A stretch of 64,000 nt of DNA from contig CAVXJZ010000002.1 of assembly GCA_963762205.1 (NCBI GenBank), forward strand, positions 248,001 through 312,000, in the 5' to 3' direction. Source of the DNA: VRUE01 sp963762205 (lineage in GTDB: Bacteria; Actinomycetota; Thermoleophilia; Solirubrobacterales; 70-9). Positions 52,863 through 62,274 of this stretch are shown in pieces; within the stretch, counting starts at the first letter, position 1, and every line of letters starts with the position of its first letter. The position numbers and the translations under genes were made by a program. A model generated the notes under the pieces. That model was not told the origin of the DNA. It worked only from the letters and a program-made list of their open reading frames with translations, and did not search any database.

Positions 52863-53227
52863 GGCGCGTACTTTTCGGCTTCTTCGATGCCCTTCTGGGC
52901 TTCGTCCTTGCCCCGTTCGATGCCCTTCTGGGCTTCGTCAACGCCCTTTTCGAAGCCCTTCTTCACTTCTTCTTTGGCCTTTTCGAGCTGCTTCTTGTTC
53001 TTCGAGTTCGTGTTCTTGAGGCTCTTTTCCGCTTCCTTGAGGCCCTTTTCGGCGGCGTCGGTCGCTTCTTCCACACCCTCTTCTACGTTCTGCTGGATCT
53101 GCGAGCTGGTCTCGTCGCTGCTGCTGCCGCAACCCGCCCAGACGACGCCGGCAACACCCACCGCGAGGAGCACGACCAGCGCCCTGCTTCGATCGATGAC
53201 GATTCGCTTCCAGTCTCGGTCAGCCAC
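52859..53227 (-). CDS. Lipoprotein with amphipathic 11-residue repeats
   Basis: The 122-residue product has a hydrophobic signal and a lipobox ending VWAGC near residue 32, so it should be anchored to the membrane by lipid. The mature part is almost all Glu/Lys/Ala in repeats such as KKGFEKGVDEA, QKGIERGKDEA and QKGIEEAEK, forming long amphipathic helices like LEA or apolipoprotein-type proteins. At the DNA level identical 24-mers recur 33 bases apart (52883 and 52916). GTG start at 53227 with GGAGG upstream. Function unknown. Confidence 0.75.
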   Translation of the reverse strand: MADRDWKRIVIDRSRALVVLLAVGVAGVVWAGCGSSSDETSSQIQQNVEEGVEEATDAAEKGLKEAEKSLKNTNSKNKKQLEKAKEEVKKGFEKGVDEAQKGIERGKDEAQKGIEEAEKYAP

Positions 53228-54692
53228 TTCTCCTCCTCGGTTCGAGCTCGGTTGACGAGGCGATCTTCTCACCGCCGGCAGCTGCGTGTAGGCCGGAGCG
53301 GATGAAGGCGCGAACCACCCCGACGGCGGGTGAGGCGAAGGGAAAGTAGATCGTCGAGGCGTGGCCGCGGTTCGGCGTCACGAAGAGGCGCGAGCGGGGG
53401 AAGCGGGCGACGACCTGGCGCGCCTCCGCCGGCGAGGTGACGTCGTCGAGCTGGCCGGCGAGGACGAGGGTCGGGAACGAGGCCGGCGCCCGCCAGCCGT
53501 CGGGGACGGGCGGCTCGAGCCCGCCGGCGGGGGGCGCGGGCCAGCTCAGGCAGTTGGTCAGGTGGGCGGCGGCCGAGAGCAGGTACTCGCGGCGGCTGAA
53601 GGGCGCGAAGTGGTCGCGGGGCAGGCCGCGGACCGCGGCCGAGAGCTGCCGGACCCGCTCGCCGGCAGGCGCGTTGGGGTCCCAGAGCAGCGGGTAGTCG
53701 TTGCACTCGACCGCGATCTCCATGCCGTAGGAGAATTCGCGCAGGTCGCCGTGGCCGACCGACCCGGTCGCGACCAGCGCGTTGAGGCGGCGCGGCTCGC
53801 CACGCAGGAAGCGGCGGTCGGCGTCGTCGAGGCTGAGATAGGAGCGCGGCGCCAGGGTGCCGGCGCCGAGCAGGAAGCCGAGCAGCCCCTCGGTCGAGCG
53901 TTCGGCAGCGTGGAAGCGGCGAACGACGCGGCGGAAGCGGCGAGCGGCGTCGCCCGAGCAGGCGGATGAGCGGCGACAGGCGATGCCCAGCGAGCGGATC
54001 CCGGCCGGGTAGAGCGTCCGGTAGTAGGGATCGTCGCCCGGATAGGCGGAGTCGAGGATCAGGCCGCGCAGCCGCTGCGGGTAGCGGACCGCGTAGGCCT
54101 GGCCGAGCAGGGTCCCGTAGGAGTCGCCGTAGAGGAACGCGCGACCCAGCCCGAGCGCCGCCCGCACGGCGTCGATGTCGGCGGCCGCCTCGGCGGTCGT
54201 GTAGGCGGCGTAGCGGGGGCCGAGCTGCTGGGCGCACTGGCCGATTGCGATGTATTCCTGGATCACACCGCGCTGCAGGCCGGTGCAGTCGATCGCATCC
54301 GAACGCCCCGTGCCGCGCTGGTCGACGAAGACCAGCTCGCGGCGCTCGAGCAGCGGCCCCAGCATCGCCGCCACCGAGCGCACGAAGGGCGCCGCCGTCG
54401 AGCTGTAGCCGGGGCCGCCGTCGACCGCGATCACCGTGCCCAGCGAGGGGCGGCTGCGGTCGCCGCGCGGGCGCACGGCGAAGGCGATCTCGGTCGTGCC
54501 CAGCGCCGGGTCGGCGCGCCGCAGCGGCACCGTGACGCTGCCGCATCGCAGCGACCGCCTGGCGCCGAGGTCGCAACGGTGAAGGTCGGCCGCCCCGGCG
54601 GAGGGCGGCAGCACCGGCAGGGCGACGACCGTGCCGAGCAGCAGCGCCCACCTCAATCGAGGGACCAATCCAGCTGCGACCCTGCCGCCCAT
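53220..54692 (-). CDS. Secreted alpha/beta hydrolase (tripeptidyl aminopeptidase-like)
   Basis: The 490-residue protein has a signal peptide (WALLLGTVVALPVLPPSAGA) and an alpha/beta hydrolase fold like Streptomyces SlpD/tripeptidyl aminopeptidase: GTVIAVDGGPGYSS, VFVDQRGTGRSD, nucleophile Ser in LYGDSYGTLLGQ, acid Asp in LAGQLDDVTSP and catalytic His in NRGHAST. Paired cysteines suit an exported enzyme. ATG 54692 is preferred because it begins the signal peptide; an ATG at 54719 is also open. Its stop overlaps the lipoprotein GTG by eight bases. Confidence 0.85.
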   Translation of the reverse strand: MGGRVAAGLVPRLRWALLLGTVVALPVLPPSAGAADLHRCDLGARRSLRCGSVTVPLRRADPALGTTEIAFAVRPRGDRSRPSLGTVIAVDGGPGYSSTAAPFVRSVAAMLGPLLERRELVFVDQRGTGRSDAIDCTGLQRGVIQEYIAIGQCAQQLGPRYAAYTTAEAAADIDAVRAALGLGRAFLYGDSYGTLLGQAYAVRYPQRLRGLILDSAYPGDDPYYRTLYPAGIRSLGIACRRSSACSGDAARRFRRVVRRFHAAERSTEGLLGFLLGAGTLAPRSYLSLDDADRRFLRGEPRRLNALVATGSVGHGDLREFSYGMEIAVECNDYPLLWDPNAPAGERVRQLSAAVRGLPRDHFAPFSRREYLLSAAAHLTNCLSWPAPPAGGLEPPVPDGWRAPASFPTLVLAGQLDDVTSPAEARQVVARFPRSRLFVTPNRGHASTIYFPFASPAVGVVRAFIRSGLHAAAGGEKIASSTELEPRRRSG

Positions 54693-54730
54693 ACGACCGC
54701 AGTCTCGCGCCTCCGGCATAAGATCGCCGC

Positions 54731-55405
54731 ATGCCCCAGCTCCACGTCCTCCGCGTCTTCGTCAACGAGGACGGCGAGTGGGGCAACCCACTGGGCGTCT
54801 TCCTCGATGGCGAGGAGATCGCCGAGGGCGAGCGCCAGCGGGTCGCGGCGGACCTCGGCTTCAGCGAGACCGTCTTCGTCGATGACCGCGAGCGCGGGCA
54901 AATCCGCATCTTCACCCCGGGGCTGGAGCTGCCCTTCGCCGGCCACCCGACCGTCGGAACGGCCTGGCTGCTGGCCCGGGCCGGAACCCCGGTCGACGCG
55001 CTGCAGACGCCGGCCGGCGAGGTCGGCGTGCGCCGCGACGGCGAGCGCGTCCACGTCTCGGGCCGCGCCGAGTGGGTGTTCGACCTCGACTTCGTCGAGC
55101 TCTCCTCCCCCGCCGAGGTGCGGGCCCTGGACGGCGTTCCGGCGGGCGCCGAGGCGACCTACGCCTGGGCCTGGATCGACGAGGCGGCGGGGACGATCAG
55201 GGCGCGCTGCTTCATCGAGGAGGCGGGCATCGCCGAGGACGAGGCGACCGGCGCCGCCGCGCTCGCGCTCGGCGACCGCCTGGCGCGGCCGCTGACGATC
55301 CACCAGGGCAGGGGCTCGGTGCTCGAGGTCCGCCCGCTCGGCGACGGCCGGGTCGAGGTCGGCGGGGGTGTTCGGCTCGACGAGGTGCGGGACCACCCCG
55401 TCTGA
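54731..55405 (+). CDS. PhzF-family isomerase-like protein
   Basis: The 224-residue protein has the PhzF pattern: LHVLRVFVNEDGEWGNPLGVF, LGFSETVFV with the catalytic Glu near 47, LPFAGHPTVGTAWLL near 67 and DEATGAAALALG near 172. It is shorter than the usual 270-300 residues, missing part of the second half-barrel. Substrate unknown. TAAGAT six bases before the ATG points to a leaderless transcript, divergent from the peptidase. Confidence 0.85.
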   Translation: MPQLHVLRVFVNEDGEWGNPLGVFLDGEEIAEGERQRVAADLGFSETVFVDDRERGQIRIFTPGLELPFAGHPTVGTAWLLARAGTPVDALQTPAGEVGVRRDGERVHVSGRAEWVFDLDFVELSSPAEVRALDGVPAGAEATYAWAWIDEAAGTIRARCFIEEAGIAEDEATGAAALALGDRLARPLTIHQGRGSVLEVRPLGDGRVEVGGGVRLDEVRDHPV

Positions 55406-55415
55406 GCAGCCGCGG

Positions 55416-56237
55416 TCAGGAGCCGCGAGACGAAGGCGAGGCGACGCCGGAGGAGGAGCCCTGGGTGACCGCGAGGATCGTCTCGGCGACGAGCTTCGGC
55501 TCGTCGATCATCGGCACGTGGCCGGTGCCGGGAAGGGAGATCACGCGGGCGCCCGGGACGAGCCTTTCGCCGGGCTCCCGATACGCGGAGGCGGGGAAGA
55601 ACCTGTCCTCCGAGGGCCAGGCGATCGTGATCGGGCAGCTCGCCTCGACCGGCGCCAGCTCCTGGCCCGGGGCGATCAGCTCCTCGGCGACGTAGCAGCC
55701 GATCGTGTCGTCGGAGCTGGAGATGAACTCCTCCCGGCTGACCCGGTCGCCGCGGACGGCGACATCGCGCAGCGCCCAGCGGCGGAAGCGCCTGGAGCGG
55801 GCGAGCAGCGGGATGACGCGCCGGGCGCGGGGCGTATCGCGCACGACCCGGCGCAGGAGCGCGAAGACGCGGTCCCGTTCGCCCTCGAGGCTCTCGTCCC
55901 AGAACCCGGCCGGGGAGAGCGCGCAGACCGACTTCGCCCGACCGCGGCGGGCGAGCTCCAGGGCCTGCCACCCACCCACCGAGTTGCCGGCGAGGTGGGG
56001 CCGCTCCAACCCGAGCTCGTCGAGGACCCGCTCGGCGTCGTCGATGACGTCGTTGATCGTCACCGGCCGCGCGCTCGGCCGCGGGCCGCCGTTGTGGCCC
56101 AGCGCGGTCGGCACGATCACCTCATGGTGTGAGGTCAGGTATGGCACCACGTGGCGCCAGGCCCTCTCGGTGTTGAGGATCCCGTGGTAGAGGACCAGCG
56201 GCTCCCCCGATCCCTCGCGCAGCATCGCGGAAACCAT
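55416..56237 (-). CDS. Alpha/beta hydrolase
   Basis: The 273-residue protein has LVLYHGILNTERAW (oxyanion region), nucleophile Ser in LAGNSVGGWQALE near 100, acid Asp in IAWPSEDRFFP and catalytic His in PGTGHVPMIDEP. This fits a small-molecule ester or C-C bond hydrolase; no substrate is indicated by the neighbours. ATG 56237 is chosen; another at 56225 is possible. It ends ten bases after the convergent phzF stop. Confidence 0.85.
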   Translation of the reverse strand: MVSAMLREGSGEPLVLYHGILNTERAWRHVVPYLTSHHEVIVPTALGHNGGPRPSARPVTINDVIDDAERVLDELGLERPHLAGNSVGGWQALELARRGRAKSVCALSPAGFWDESLEGERDRVFALLRRVVRDTPRARRVIPLLARSRRFRRWALRDVAVRGDRVSREEFISSSDDTIGCYVAEELIAPGQELAPVEASCPITIAWPSEDRFFPASAYREPGERLVPGARVISLPGTGHVPMIDEPKLVAETILAVTQGSSSGVASPSSRGS

Positions 56238-56321
56238 AACCCCCCCCCCACTCCGGGGCCGCTCCCGCGTGCGTCGGATCGCACCTCTCGGAGGCGGACC
56301 CACACCCTCTCGCAGGCGGGC

Positions 56322-56447
56322 TCAGAGTCGGCCGATGACCACGATCCCGGCGACACAACTCGCCGCCAGGAAGGCCAGCGCCACGTTCTCCCTGCCCCGC
56401 TTGCTCAACGTGTACTCGATGAGGTCGTCAAGTCTGTAGCGGTTCAT
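56322..56447 (-). CDS. Possible 41-residue single-span membrane protein
   Basis: A short minus-strand frame encodes a basic N-terminus (MNRYRLDDLIEYTLSKRGRE) followed by one hydrophobic helix (NVALAFLAASCVAGIVVIG) and the ending RL. AAGGA lies just before the ATG but closer than usual. Composition is protein-like and codon use is ordinary, yet no family was recognised. It fills part of the 373-base space between the hydrolase and the P450 gene; the other part has CCAGCCAGCCAG repeats and no clear gene. Confidence 0.45.
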   Translation of the reverse strand: MNRYRLDDLIEYTLSKRGRENVALAFLAASCVAGIVVIGRL

Positions 56448-56610
56448 GTCCTTGTAACACACGTCACACCCATTCAATGCGGCTCGAAGCCAACCGCCGA
56501 GTGTTCACTTTTGGAGCCCATGGACACGTCAAGTCATCACTCGCGCGGGCGCTGGCGAACTGGCCAGCCAGCCAGTAGGATGCGGCCACGCCAGCCAGGA
56601 GGAGGACGAG

Positions 56611-57912
56611 GTGACCGAGAGCGGCAGTACGACGGAGAAGGACGCAGCGGCGCAGGATGGCCGCCCGAGGCAGAACGGCGCCGAGGGCGGTGAGATCGAG
56701 GACGTCCTGCTGCTCGATCGTGAGCACTGGACCGACGGGCCCCCGCACGAGCTGTTCAAGCGGATGCGCGGCGAGTGCCCGGTCCACTGGACCTCCGGGG
56801 TCAGGGATTTCCCCGCCGCGGCCGGCTTCTGGTCGGTGACCACCGCCGACGACGTGCACGCCGTCAGCCGCGACTGGCAGACCTACTCGTCCGAACTCGG
56901 CGGCGTCGTCGCGATCAACGAGGTCTTCCCGATCGAGCTGGCGCGGGCGATGTTCATCGGCATGGACCCCCCCAAGCACGACCGGATCAAGGGCCTCTTC
57001 CAGGCCGGCTTCACGCCGAAACGGATCGCCGCCCACGAGGACGAGATCCGCGAGATCGTGGTCAGGGTCCTCGACCGCCTCGAGGGCCGCGAGTCCTGCG
57101 ACCTGGTCAACGACGTCGCCCAGCCGGCCGTCTCCCGCGTGATCCACAGCTTCATGGGCATCCCCGAGGAGGACGACGCGACCTGGGCCCGGCTGATGAA
57201 CGCGAGCCTCGGGGCCAGCGACCCGGAGTTCACCCAGAGCGCCGACGAGGTCGAGGGCTTTCTCGAGCAGACGATCGCCGAAATCTTCGAGCACTGCAGC
57301 ACGATGATCGCCGAGCGGCGCGAGAACCCCACCGATGACCTGACCAGCGTCCTCGTCCACGCCGAGGTCGAAGGCGAGAAGCTCGAGGAGCACGAGATCG
57401 TGATGGGCTTCTTCCTGCTCGTCGCCGCCGGCAACGACAGCACCAAGGCCACCTACACGAGCGGCATGCGGGCGCTGCTCGAAGACCGCGAGCAGCTGCA
57501 GGAGGTCCTCGACGACCCCTCGCTGATCCCCGGTGTGGTCGAGGAGAGCCTGCGGATGTTCCCCGCCTTCGCCCACTTCCGCCGCACGGCAACCGAGGAC
57601 ACGGTGCTCAACGGCAAGAAGATCAAGAAGGGCGAGAAGGTGGTGATGTGGTACCCGTCCTCCAACCGCGACGAGACCCGCTACGAGGACGCCGACCGCT
57701 TCGACATCCACCGCAATCCCGAGCACCAGGCCTTCGGCGCCGGCGGCCGCCACTTCTGCCTCGGCACCGCGCTCGCCCGGCTCGAGCTGAAGATTCTCTT
57801 CGAGGAGACCCTGGCCCGCTACCCGAACATCGAGATCGAGGGCCGGCCGCGCTTTGTCGAGTCGGCCTTCCTCAACCAGCTGAAGACGCTGCCGGTGCGG
57901 CTCAGCGCTTGA
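56611..57912 (+). CDS. Cytochrome P450
   Basis: The 433-residue heme monooxygenase has the I-helix AAGNDSTKA near 272, the ExxR motif EESLR at 311-315 and the heme loop FGAGGRHFCLGTALARLE with the ligand Cys383. MDPPKHDRIKGLFQAGFTPKRI near 118 is typical of bacterial class I enzymes of the CYP12x steroid/fatty-acid group, but the substrate cannot be fixed. GTG start at 56611 with AGGAGG upstream. The first 30 residues are a polar extension. No ferredoxin is adjacent. Confidence 0.93.
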   Translation: MTESGSTTEKDAAAQDGRPRQNGAEGGEIEDVLLLDREHWTDGPPHELFKRMRGECPVHWTSGVRDFPAAAGFWSVTTADDVHAVSRDWQTYSSELGGVVAINEVFPIELARAMFIGMDPPKHDRIKGLFQAGFTPKRIAAHEDEIREIVVRVLDRLEGRESCDLVNDVAQPAVSRVIHSFMGIPEEDDATWARLMNASLGASDPEFTQSADEVEGFLEQTIAEIFEHCSTMIAERRENPTDDLTSVLVHAEVEGEKLEEHEIVMGFFLLVAAGNDSTKATYTSGMRALLEDREQLQEVLDDPSLIPGVVEESLRMFPAFAHFRRTATEDTVLNGKKIKKGEKVVMWYPSSNRDETRYEDADRFDIHRNPEHQAFGAGGRHFCLGTALARLELKILFEETLARYPNIEIEGRPRFVESAFLNQLKTLPVRLSA

Positions 57913-57986
57913 GGGCGGACTGCCGGGTCTCTAGCCTCTGTTGCTCGGCACTCGGCGACTACCTCGTGAACCTGGGGACAAGGAAG

Positions 57987-58805
57987 ATGGGGCTCGGCAA
58001 GAATGGCAGGGGCATCGACCGCGCTAGTGCTCGCGGTGCGCGTTGGTCGCGCTCGCCGCGACAGCCTACCGTCGTTAGGGCGGAGCTCGTCGCCAGCGGC
58101 AACCTCTTCGTCACGTTCAGCGGGGGCATCCGGCCCGACGCCCTCCCGCGTGACGAGCGCGGGCCGATCGCGGTCTGGATATCCGGCCAGGTCCGGACCC
58201 TCTCGGGGGAGAAACCGCCGTCGGTGCGCCGGGTCACGATCGGGCTCAACCGCAATGGGCGCCTGGAGACCCGAGGGCTTCCCGTTTGCCGGAAGGCGAA
58301 GATCGATCTCGCGTCCAGCGCCGATGCGCTGGCGGCCTGTGGGAGCTCGCTCGTCGGCAGCGGCAAGTACCGCGCCCGGACCACCTTCCCGGAACAGTCG
58401 CAGACGCCGGCGCACGGGAGGATACTCGCCTTCAACGGCAAGCTCGGCGGACGCCCGGTGATCCTCGGCCACGTCTACGGCAACCAGCCGGCGCCGAGCA
58501 CCGGCATCATCGTCTTCAAGATCAGCCATCCGCACAAGGGGTCCTTCGGGACCGTGCTCGAAGGAACAGTCCCGGAAAGCATCTCGCGCTGGGGCTACCT
58601 CAAACGGATCCGGCTCGAACTCCACCGCGAGTACACCTACAGGGGCAGGCATCTCAGCTATCTCTCGGCACCCTGCCGGGCCCCCCGGGGCCTTCGACGG
58701 GCCGCGTTCAAGTTCGCCTACGCGTCGATGCTCTTCGACGATGGGCGCATCCTCTCGTCGAACATCACCCGCACCTGCCGCGTCGCACGGAAGCGGGGGA
58801 GATGA
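57987..58805 (+). pseudogene. Second member of the secreted paralogue family, with a frameshifted signal peptide
   Basis: The C-terminal 235 residues, from VRAELVASGNLFVTF on, align with the intact protein of 52068-52862. Upstream of that point the signal peptide is spread over three frames: ASTALVLAV, then ALVALAATAY, then RAELVASG. At least two single-base indels between about 58010 and 58080 are needed to join them. The formal open frame from ATG 57987 gives a non-membrane start that is unlikely to be exported. The gene ends at 58805 overlapping the next one (ATGA). Confidence 0.7.
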
Positions 58806-60745
58806 CCGCCGCATCGCTCCTCGTGCGCTGACACTCGCCGCCCTCGCTCTCCTGCTCTCCGGGATGTCGCTGGTCGGAAATGCGGGAGCGACCCCCACCC
58901 CACTATCGCCCTCCGATCTCTCGACGCCGGCCCCCGATGCCCGCGAACCGCAGCTCGCCGTCGACTCGACGGGTTCGGTCGTCGCCGTCTGGTCACGCAA
59001 CGACGGTGCGCACGACATCGTCCAGGCAGCGTCCCGCCCCGCGGGCGGGACCTGGTCGCCGCCGGTCGACCTCTCGGTACCCGGCCATGACGCGACCGAA
59101 CCCCAGATTGCCGTCGGCGCAGGCGGCGATGCGGTCGCGATCTGGTCGCGCCACAACGGCTCCCGGACGGTCAATCCAGAGCGCTGCGCGGCCCGCCGGC
59201 GGGGCCTGGTCGCTGCCGGTCAACCTCTCCAACGCGGACTGGAACGCGACGGAACCGCAGGTCGCGATGAGCTCAGCCGGCGAGGCGATCGCCCTCTGGT
59301 CCCGCTACAACGGGACCCACTACATCGTGCAGTCGGCGATCCGGCTCGATCAGCGACGCCTGGAGCCAGGCCGGTGACGTCTCCGAACGCCGGCGGCAGA
59401 CGCGGTCGAACCGCAGCTCGCCCTCGACGCCGGCGGCAACGCGGTCGCGATCTGGTCCCGCTACGACGGCTCCGACTGCGTCGTCCAGAGGCCGCCGCGC
59501 GTGGCCGGCGGCGCCTGGGGGCCGGCGGCCGACGTCTCCGCCGCCGGCGAGAGCACGGAGGCGCCCTCAGGTGGCAATCGGCTCCACCGGCGAGGCGGTC
59601 GCGGTCTGGACGCGCACCGACGGACCGAAAGACCTGATCCGGAGCGCCGCCGGCCCCGCGTTCGGCGCGTGGTCCGAACCGGTGACGTCTCCGGACGCGA
59701 GCAAGGACGCGGAGGCGCCACAGGTCGCGATCGGCCCGACCGGCGAGGCCATCGCCCTCTGGACGCGCATCGACCCGGGCGGGTCGAGCGTCGTCCAGGC
59801 GGCCACCCGCCAGCCCGCCGGCGCCTGGTCGCCGGCTGTCGAGCATCTCGGCCGAAGGCGAAGGCCGTGGAACCCGACCTTGGCGATCGACTCCGCCGGC
59901 GCCGCGATCGCCCTCTGGTCGAGCAGCGATCGGAGTCCGTCGGTGATCTTCAGCTCGACGCGTGCGTCCGGCGGGCCCTGGGGACCCCCGGTGGCGATGT
60001 CGGAAATCGGGCTCAGCGCGACGGAACCGTCGATCGCCTTTGACGCGGCGGGCAACGGCGTCGCGGCCTGGGCGCGTGCAAACAGCCTGAGCACCACGAC
60101 CGTCCAGGCGATCGGATTCGACGGCGCCCCGCCGACAGTTGCGCGCCATCTCGATTCCCGCCGCGGGCACCATGGGGCAGGCCGTCTCATTCTCGGTCTC
60201 GCCATTCGACGTCTGGTCCGAGGTCACGTCCATCTCCTGGGCCTTCGCCGGCGGTGCGGGGGCGTCCGGGCCGACCGCAACGCACACGTTCCCCCGCCCC
60301 GGCGCATATCCGGTCGGCGTCACCGTCACCGACGCCGTGGGCCGCGCCGTCGCCGCGCGGCGGATCGGTCCGCGTGTACCCAAAGGCCCGCGCCGGTCGT
60401 AACGTCAGGGTGCGCGGGCGGCGCGCCCGGCTCCAGGTCCACTGCCCCAGCCCGGCAGGCTGCAGGGGCCTGGCAAAGCTGATCGCCGCGGTCGATCTGA
60501 AGCGCGGCAAGCGCCTCCTGCATCGACGCCGGGCAATCGGCAGGTCCAGGTTCGACATCCGAGGGCCGGCGACGAAGACCGTGGCGATCAAGCTCAGTAA
60601 GCCGGGACTGGTCGCCGTGCGGGCGGGCGGGCGCCGCGGGCTCAAGACCCAGCTCACAGGCCCGGGGATCAAGCACCGCCTTGTGGCCCTCTACGGTGCG
60701 CGCCGCAAGCGGACGAGCCGGCGCCACCCACACAGGCGCCCCTGA
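58802..60745 (+). pseudogene. Decayed secreted repeat protein with PKD-like domain
   Basis: Parts of one protein lie in all three plus frames: a split signal peptide (MTAASLLV, then RALTLAALALLLSGMSLVG), at least six repeats of about 45-50 residues with the pattern ATEPQVAM..GEAIALWSRYNGTHYIVQSA and RPAGGTWSPPVDLS, a PKD-like domain (FDVWSEVTSISWAFAGGAG ... THTFPRPGAYPVGVTVTD), and a basic beta-rich end (CPSPAGCRGLAKLI). Breaks are evident near 58825, 59172, 59350, 59490, 59565, 59850, 60135 and 60375. The repeats suggest a beta-propeller of exported type. Either a true pseudogene or a stretch of poor sequence. Confidence 0.75.
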
Positions 60746-60746
60746 A

Positions 60747-61103
60747 CTACAGCCCGAGGCCGCCGACGCCGCGCTCGTTCCAGCCGAGGTGGTGGGCGAG
60801 CTCGTGGCGCAGGGTGCGCTCGACCTGGGCGGCGAGCAGGCCGCGGTCGTGGCCGAAGTCGCGTTCCAGGGTGTCGCGGTAGATCACGATCCGGTCCTCG
60901 AAGTTCTCGCGGGCGACGCCGTCGCCGAAGTACTGGCCGTAGGCGCGGACCTCGAGGCCGCGGTCGGAGACGACGACCGCGACCTTCGCCAGCAGCTCCT
61001 GGAACTCGTCGGGCAGGCGATCGATCGCGTCGACGACCAGCGACTCGAACTCGTCCAGCTCGGGGGCCTCGGGCGCCCGCTCGGGCTCGTCGTCGCCGGT
61101 CAT
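60747..61103 (-). CDS. Minimal metallopeptidase-like zincin
   Basis: The 118-residue protein has the zinc motif HELAHHLGWNERG near the C-terminus, preceded by FESLVVDAIDRLPDEFQELLAKVAVVV and YRDTLERDFGHD, matching the short metallopeptidase family of actinobacteria (Zincin_1). HExxH is complete and the third ligand may be the Glu after Gly-Trp-Asn. Proteolysis has not generally been shown for such small members. ATG 61103 is chosen over an ATG three codons upstream. Confidence 0.87.
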   Translation of the reverse strand: MTGDDEPERAPEAPELDEFESLVVDAIDRLPDEFQELLAKVAVVVSDRGLEVRAYGQYFGDGVARENFEDRIVIYRDTLERDFGHDRGLLAAQVERTLRHELAHHLGWNERGVGGLGL

Positions 61104-61131
61104 CGACCGCAAACGTTAGACCCCGGGTGGG

Positions 61132-61350
61132 CTAACGGTTCTGGTTCTGGCTCTGGTCGTGCTTGTGATTGTGGTGGTGCTTGCGCTCGCAGTTGCGCCG
61201 CTTCTTGCCCTTCAGCTTCTTGCAGGCGTCGTCTCCGTGTTTGTGCTGGGCGCCGTTGTCGGGGTTGGCCTGGGCGATGCCCGCCCCGCCGATGGCGAGT
61301 ACGGCGCCGATTCCCATCAGGGCGATGACTCTCGAGACACGATTGGACAT
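61132..61350 (-). CDS. Small secreted His/Lys-rich protein
   Basis: The 72-residue protein has a signal peptide (RVIALMGIGAVLAIGGAGIAQA) and a short mature part with two cysteines (DACKKLKGKKRRNCERK), then a cluster of histidines ending HHHNHKHDQSQNQNR. The histidines could bind Ni, Zn or Cu, or the repeat may simply be a charged tail. AAGGAG lies before the ATG. No family recognised. Confidence 0.65.
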   Translation of the reverse strand: MSNRVSRVIALMGIGAVLAIGGAGIAQANPDNGAQHKHGDDACKKLKGKKRRNCERKHHHNHKHDQSQNQNR

Positions 61351-61453
61351 GGTCTTTCTCCTTGTCGAGGACCGGGGATTGACTGTCCCCCGGTTGTAGT
61401 GGGGGGCGCCCCAGCCGCCGGTCAAGGCCCGGCAAAGATCCGGCAAAGCCGGC

Positions 61454-62131
61454 TCAGACCGAGATCGTCACCGGGAAGGTCGCGACCCAGATCGTGGTGC
61501 CGATGAAGAGGACGTAGCCGAGCGCGAGCAGGGCGAGGCGCTGTTTGGGCACCGACAGCTTCGTGCTGATGCCGGCGAAGAAGAGCGAGGCGGCGAAGAG
61601 CACGACCGCGAGCACGTAGTTGTCGGAGCGCTGGTTTGACTGGCGCGCTTCGGCCGTCTCCTGTTCGGCATCGGCCAGGAGCTGCCGCGATTCCGTCTGT
61701 TTGGCGAGCTTGTACTCGGGCATCGCGAACGGCGTCGGCGGGGCGTCGGCGTCTTTCAGGGGCCGGGTCGCGATCCAGGCCTGCACGGCGGGCTTGAACT
61801 CGGGGCGGAAGCGCTGTTGGTAGAACTGCGTGAGTTTCTTGTCCCCTTCCGCGTAGGCGTTGACCCACTGGGTGAAGGTGAGAACATCGACCTGGGTCTG
61901 CTGCCCGGCTTCGTCGGAGGCGCGGGTCGACTCGACCCGGGAGGCATTCGCCTTGCTGAAGTCGATCGCCTGCACCCCGCTCCAGCGCGACGACTGGTAG
62001 GAGCTCCAGGCCGTCGCGACCGCGGCGATCGCGAGCAGGATCGTCGCGAGCAGCTCCATGTGCCGGTGCAGCCAGGCGAACGTCCCGCCGCCGGCCGAAT
62101 CGCGGTTGGCGACGGGCTCGCTCGTCGTCAT
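61454..62131 (-). CDS. DUF4337-like membrane protein
   Basis: The 225-residue protein has one membrane helix near 28-46 (LLATILLAIAAVATAWSSYQSSRWSG), a polar helical region with QWVNAYAEGDKKLTQFYQQRFRPEF, and two C-terminal helices near 173-192 and 200-220. The AAVATAWSSYQSSRW motif and overall layout match the DUF4337 group and relatives seen next to transport genes; the function is unknown. Confidence 0.72.
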   Translation of the reverse strand: MTTSEPVANRDSAGGGTFAWLHRHMELLATILLAIAAVATAWSSYQSSRWSGVQAIDFSKANASRVESTRASDEAGQQTQVDVLTFTQWVNAYAEGDKKLTQFYQQRFRPEFKPAVQAWIATRPLKDADAPPTPFAMPEYKLAKQTESRQLLADAEQETAEARQSNQRSDNYVLAVVLFAASLFFAGISTKLSVPKQRLALLALGYVLFIGTTIWVATFPVTISV

Positions 62132-62193
62132 CGGTACCAGCCTACAACCCGGCCGACCGGGTGCGCAGCAGGCTCACCTCCCAATCGCGGCGA

Positions 62194-62214
62194 CGCCAGG
62201 ATCGCACCCTGGCG
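62194..62214. repeat. Small inverted repeat between two divergent genes
   Basis: CGCCAGG (62194-62200) pairs with CCTGGCG (62208-62214) across ATCGCAC, with partial pairing continuing outward. It lies in the 143-base gap between divergent membrane-protein genes, so an operator shared by both is possible. No T tract follows. Confidence 0.4.
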
Positions 62215-62274
62215 GCGATCGGCCCGCGGCGGTAGCTTGTCCTGTCGAGCCGCTGGACCCCGAGGAAGGCTGAG

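Noticed and set aside
52883..52939. CRISPR-like or tandem noncoding repeat
   Set aside because: The two 24-mers 33 bases apart encode 11-residue helical repeats of a lipoprotein; no spacer pattern or cas gene.
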